From NCBI GenBank assembly GCA_008501785.1, contig QQUD01000230.1:1-7261 (forward strand): a stretch of 7,261 nucleotides of DNA, read 5' to 3'. Of the stretch, positions 5,295 through 7,261 are shown piece by piece (position 1 is the stretch's first letter; every line of letters begins with the position of its first letter). The notes under the pieces are model-generated. The model made no database searches. It saw nothing but the letters and a program-made list of their open reading frames with translations, and had not been told where the DNA came from. The stretch is from Chloroflexota bacterium (lineage in GTDB: Bacteria > Chloroflexota > Anaerolineae > Promineifilales > Promineifilaceae). The translations under genes and the position numbers were made by a program.

Positions 5295-5978
5295 CTATTG
5301 AAGTCCGCCGGGGGGCGTGCCGCTGAATTCCTTCCACACCCAAAAATGACGTTTGATGGGGTCTCCCTGGCTGTAGGAGGCGTTTTCATGCCAAAAATCT
5401 TCATCGGGTAAACCGGTGACGGTGGCTTCCATGCGGTGGAAGATATATTGTGTGGGTAAGCCGGGGTAGGAGATGGAGTCGGTGTCTACTTCGAGTTCGG
5501 TGTAGGTGGATTCGTTAAAGGTGATTTGTTGGGCGGCCACGCCGAGTTCTTCGTAGAGGCAGCGTGTGGCGGCTTCGAGGAAGGGTTCGTTTGGTTTCAT
5601 TTTTTCGGAGGGAACCTGGTTGCGGAAGCGGCGACGGCCATTTCCAAATTCTTGCACTGATTCGATGAGAATACGGCCGTTTTTTCGAATCAATAATTGC
5701 GCGACATGTACGCGGCGTAACGGGGGAGAAAGCTGGAGAGATGAATCCCCCTGCACCAATTCATGCCAAAAATCATTGGCCGTTTTTGTATTGCCTACTC
5801 CCCACCCACTAATATTAATTCCCTGATTGGCCAACCATCGGCATAATTGATCAACATCTTTGAAATGAGTGATTTCGCTGTTGCTTTGGTTATCTGCCTC
5901 GTCAAGTTGACTGGTCATTTTCGCGGAGATTCCTTGCAGATAAGGTGTAAAAACGGATTTGTACAATGTCATGCGCAT
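5295..5978 (-). CDS. NUDIX-like hydrolase domain protein with altered NUDIX box
   Basis: A 227-residue protein. GGGAG (minus strand, 5986-5982) lies 3 bases before the ATG at 5978 and 9 bases before an in-frame ATG at 5972; either could start. Residues about 1-85 are an N-terminal region with several Trp (SGWGVGNTKTANDFWHEL, 57-74). A NUDIX fold follows: strands VHVAQLLIRKNGRILIE (90-106), basic FGNGRRRFRNQ (111-121), then a box aligning to Gx5Ex7REUxEExGU at 125-147. E131, R139, E143, E144 and G146 are kept, but the first Gly is E125 and the Glu of 'RE' is C140. In canonical NUDIX hydrolases that Glu helps bind the catalytic metal, so activity may be altered or lost. Known for the family: hydrolysis of nucleoside diphosphates linked to another moiety; the substrate cannot be read here. 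The end HFWVWKEFSG (211-220) looks conserved. It faces asnS and is divergent from the kinase gene. Confidence 0.75.
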   Translation of the reverse strand: MRMTLYKSVFTPYLQGISAKMTSQLDEADNQSNSEITHFKDVDQLCRWLANQGINISGWGVGNTKTANDFWHELVQGDSSLQLSPPLRRVHVAQLLIRKNGRILIESVQEFGNGRRRFRNQVPSEKMKPNEPFLEAATRCLYEELGVAAQQITFNESTYTELEVDTDSISYPGLPTQYIFHRMEATVTGLPDEDFWHENASYSQGDPIKRHFWVWKEFSGTPPGGLQ

Positions 5979-5984
5979 TTGCTC

Positions 5985-6090
5985 CCATTACGAAAGTGAT
6001 TGGCACAATAAGAATCAAGTTATTGCAAACTACCGATAAATTGTTCTAAATCCATTACTTTCAGGAAGTAAAGGCAGAATAAAAATCAAG
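5985..6090. repeat. imperfect direct repeat upstream of the NUDIX-like gene
   Basis: Each copy begins CCATTAC (5985-5991 and 6052-6058) and ends in an 18-base block, GGCACAATAAGAATCAAG at 6002-6019 against 6073-6090, identical at 16 of 18 positions. The copies are offset by 67-71 bases. They could be paired regulator sites or an old local duplication. Confidence 0.55.
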
Positions 6091-6253
6091 CATTGAAGGC
6101 AACATTGCCGATGTGGATTAGGCTTTCAAATTGGGAAAAGTAAGAATGACTGGATGGTTTGTTATGATTGAATTCTTACATATATCGCCAAAGGACGCTA
6201 TTTGATTCATCCACTGATTAATATTGTATGAAGTCTATATCAATCCCACCTTT

Positions 6254-6283
6254 TTGCACAATGTGAAAAGGCTCCTATATATT
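6254..6283 (+). promoter_or_regulatory. possible promoter of the PfkB-family kinase gene
   Basis: TTGCAC (6254-6259) and TATATT (6278-6283; 5 of 6 matches) are 18 bases apart, and TATATA at 6276-6281 is an alternative. The -35 box is weak (3 of 6). The region downstream to the start codon is very AT-rich, which lowers the specificity of this call. Confidence 0.35.
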
Positions 6284-6321
6284 AAAAATATTTTATACGA
6301 TTTTAAGGACTCAAAGAGAAA

Positions 6322-7245
6322 ATGGATAAGTACATAAGTACGGTAACGATGAAAAAGATATTAGTATCCGGGTTGATCAATCTTGAGACAACGTTACGCG
6401 TTGACAGTTTTCCGGTGACGTATGAGCCAGTTCGTTTCCCATTTTGGGGCGTGCGAAGCACGATTTCAGGGGTTGGCTATAATTTAGCGAAGGCGTTAAC
6501 CGCTTTAGGAAATGAGTTGTCGTTTATGTCCATGGTTGGGGAGGGGGTTGTGGGCAAGATAGTGCTGCAAGCGCTGCAAGATGATCATATTTCTCGTGAA
6601 TTTGTGATGACAAGACTTGCGCAAACCCCGCAATCTGTGATTTTGTACAATCAAACGGGTCAGCGTCAGATTCATGTAGATTTGAAGGATGTGCAAGAAC
6701 GGCCGTTTCCCCCCGACCTATTCCACCAAGCTCTATCTGATTGTGATTTGGCACTGTTGTGCAACATCAATTTTAATCGGCCGTTTTTGCGGCAGGCCAA
6801 ACAAGCAGGCAAACAAATTGCGACCGATGTGCATACAATTGCCGATTTAGACGATTCTTATAATGCTGATTTTATGGCAGCAGCCGATATTTTGTTTATG
6901 AGTGACGAAAAATTGCCGACTTCGCCGGAATCTTGGGTACGGCACATTCAAAATAAATATGGAACACCCATTGTTGTGATTGGACTAGGGGCAAGCGGGG
7001 CGTTGTTGGCCGTGAAGGATGATCATTTTTGCGAACGTGTATCCGCAGTAAAAACACGTGCCATTGTGAACACAATCGGTGCAGGGGATGCTTTGTTTTC
7101 CTCGTTCAACCACTTTTACCATAAAACAGATAATCCCTATCTCGCAATCAAAAAGGCGATTTATTTTGCTTCTTACAAAATTGGTGAAGCTGGCGCGGCA
7201 CAAGGCTTTTTGTCTGAATCGATCTTAGAAGAGTTGATGCTTTAG
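6322..7245 (+). CDS. PfkB-family (ribokinase-like) carbohydrate or nucleoside kinase
   Basis: A 307-residue protein of normal length for the ribokinase-like superfamily, which phosphorylates a hydroxyl of a sugar or nucleoside using ATP in the cytoplasm. ATG at 6322 is preceded by AAGGA (6305-6309), 12 bases away, and by a closer AGAGA. The in-frame ATG at 6349, directly before KKILVSG, is an alternative start without a clear ribosome binding site. Seen in order: KKILVSGLINLETTLRVD (11-28), the first PfkB signature region SGVGYNLAKALTALG (49-63) with N54, MVGEGVVG (71-78), and the C-terminal signature N250-T251-I252-G253-A254-G255-D256, the anion hole plus catalytic base D256. Asn replaces the more usual Asp before T251. 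W42 and PVRFPFWGVRSTISG (36-50) probably lie near the sugar site. The substrate cannot be named. No transporter or metabolic partner is visible before the window ends 16 bases later. Confidence 0.85.
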   Translation: MDKYISTVTMKKILVSGLINLETTLRVDSFPVTYEPVRFPFWGVRSTISGVGYNLAKALTALGNELSFMSMVGEGVVGKIVLQALQDDHISREFVMTRLAQTPQSVILYNQTGQRQIHVDLKDVQERPFPPDLFHQALSDCDLALLCNINFNRPFLRQAKQAGKQIATDVHTIADLDDSYNADFMAAADILFMSDEKLPTSPESWVRHIQNKYGTPIVVIGLGASGALLAVKDDHFCERVSAVKTRAIVNTIGAGDALFSSFNHFYHKTDNPYLAIKKAIYFASYKIGEAGAAQGFLSESILEELML

Positions 7246-7261
7246 GGATAGGCGAAGCGTA

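Larger units (their letters stand above)
5979..6321. other. AT-rich intergenic region between divergent genes
   Basis: No convincing gene lies here; the longest ATG frame I notice, 6146-6205, is 19 codons. The region must hold promoters for both flanking genes. It contains an imperfect direct repeat (5985-6019 and 6052-6090), an 8-bp inverted repeat GTAAGAAT/ATTCTTAC (6140-6147 and 6172-6179, 24 bases apart), and an AT palindrome AAAATATTTT (6285-6294). No tRNA, riboswitch or other RNA is recognisable. Confidence 0.7.
693..6784. repeat. dispersed palindrome ACGGCCGT (consensus AAACGGCCGTTT)
   Basis: Exact copies of the 8-base palindrome lie at 693-700, 1125-1132, 1142-1149, 2335-2342, 3711-3718, 5673-5680 and 6699-6706. 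One-mismatch copies TCGGCCGT lie at 3378-3385 and 6777-6784. Most carry an A-run before and/or a T-run after; the fullest is the 12-base palindrome at 3709-3720. All fall inside predicted genes, on either strand and in all reading phases. asnS, the longest gene, has none. About 0.1 exact copies would be expected by chance in this length. The pattern resembles the highly iterated palindrome HIP1 of cyanobacteria in style, not in sequence. Confidence 0.85.

Noticed and set aside
4694..5404. 236-codon open frame on the minus strand across asnS
   Set aside because: It overlaps the well-supported asnS gene, the terminator and the end of the NUDIX-like gene, and its product shows no recognisable domain. 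It is an antisense shadow.
6146..6205. 19-codon ATG frame in the intergenic gap, with a neighbouring short frame to 6231
   Set aside because: Too short, no strong ribosome binding site, and no recognisable similarity. At most a gene remnant.
1..7261. A new defence, mobile or biosynthetic multi-gene system
   Set aside because: The genes are housekeeping or single-unit accessory genes separated by terminators. No co-directional cluster, transposase, toxin-antitoxin pair, CRISPR array or attachment site was seen.

Overview
This is an ordinary-looking bacterial chromosomal segment with moderate GC content, slightly under half by eye. It has bacterial promoters, Shine-Dalgarno sites and hairpin terminators. 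The lineage cannot be fixed from the sequence alone. The DUF58 tail, the AT-flanked palindrome ACGGCCGT scattered through the genes, and the intergenic hairpins lead me to suspect a Chloroflexota-type organism, at low confidence. I see no mobile element, CRISPR array, tRNA or rRNA.

Layout. 1-279 (+) is the 3' end of a DUF58 protein gene. 280-471 holds a short AACGCGGA repeat and a strong hairpin. 472-1725 (+) is a family-2-type glycosyltransferase. 1726-1922 lies between convergent genes and holds two long inverted repeats. 1923-2522 (-) is a TetR/AcrR repressor, divergent from 2639-3526 (+), an NmrA-like NAD(P)-binding oxidoreductase. The gap between them carries two near-identical operators laid over back-to-back promoters. 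3619-3813 (+) is a tiny lipoprotein that may be frameshifted. 3911-5248 (+) is asparaginyl-tRNA synthetase (asnS). A symmetrical terminator at 5256-5288 separates it from a convergent NUDIX-like gene (5295-5978, -). A 343-base AT-rich gap leads to a PfkB-family sugar/nucleoside kinase (6322-7245, +).

The genes do not form one pathway. Most look like single-gene units, each with its own ribosome binding site and hairpin boundary. The only clear functional pair is the repressor and the oxidoreductase it probably controls, a layout typical of inducible detoxification or redox-stress modules. asnS is housekeeping.

I did not find a convincing new multi-gene system. The observations most worth following are these: the strongly over-represented palindrome ACGGCCGT (7 exact copies, about 0.1 expected); the interlocked double operator; an abrupt change of Lys/Glu codon choice inside asnS near 4815; the NUDIX-like protein with a substituted catalytic-box glutamate; and hairpins whose arms are themselves palindromes.
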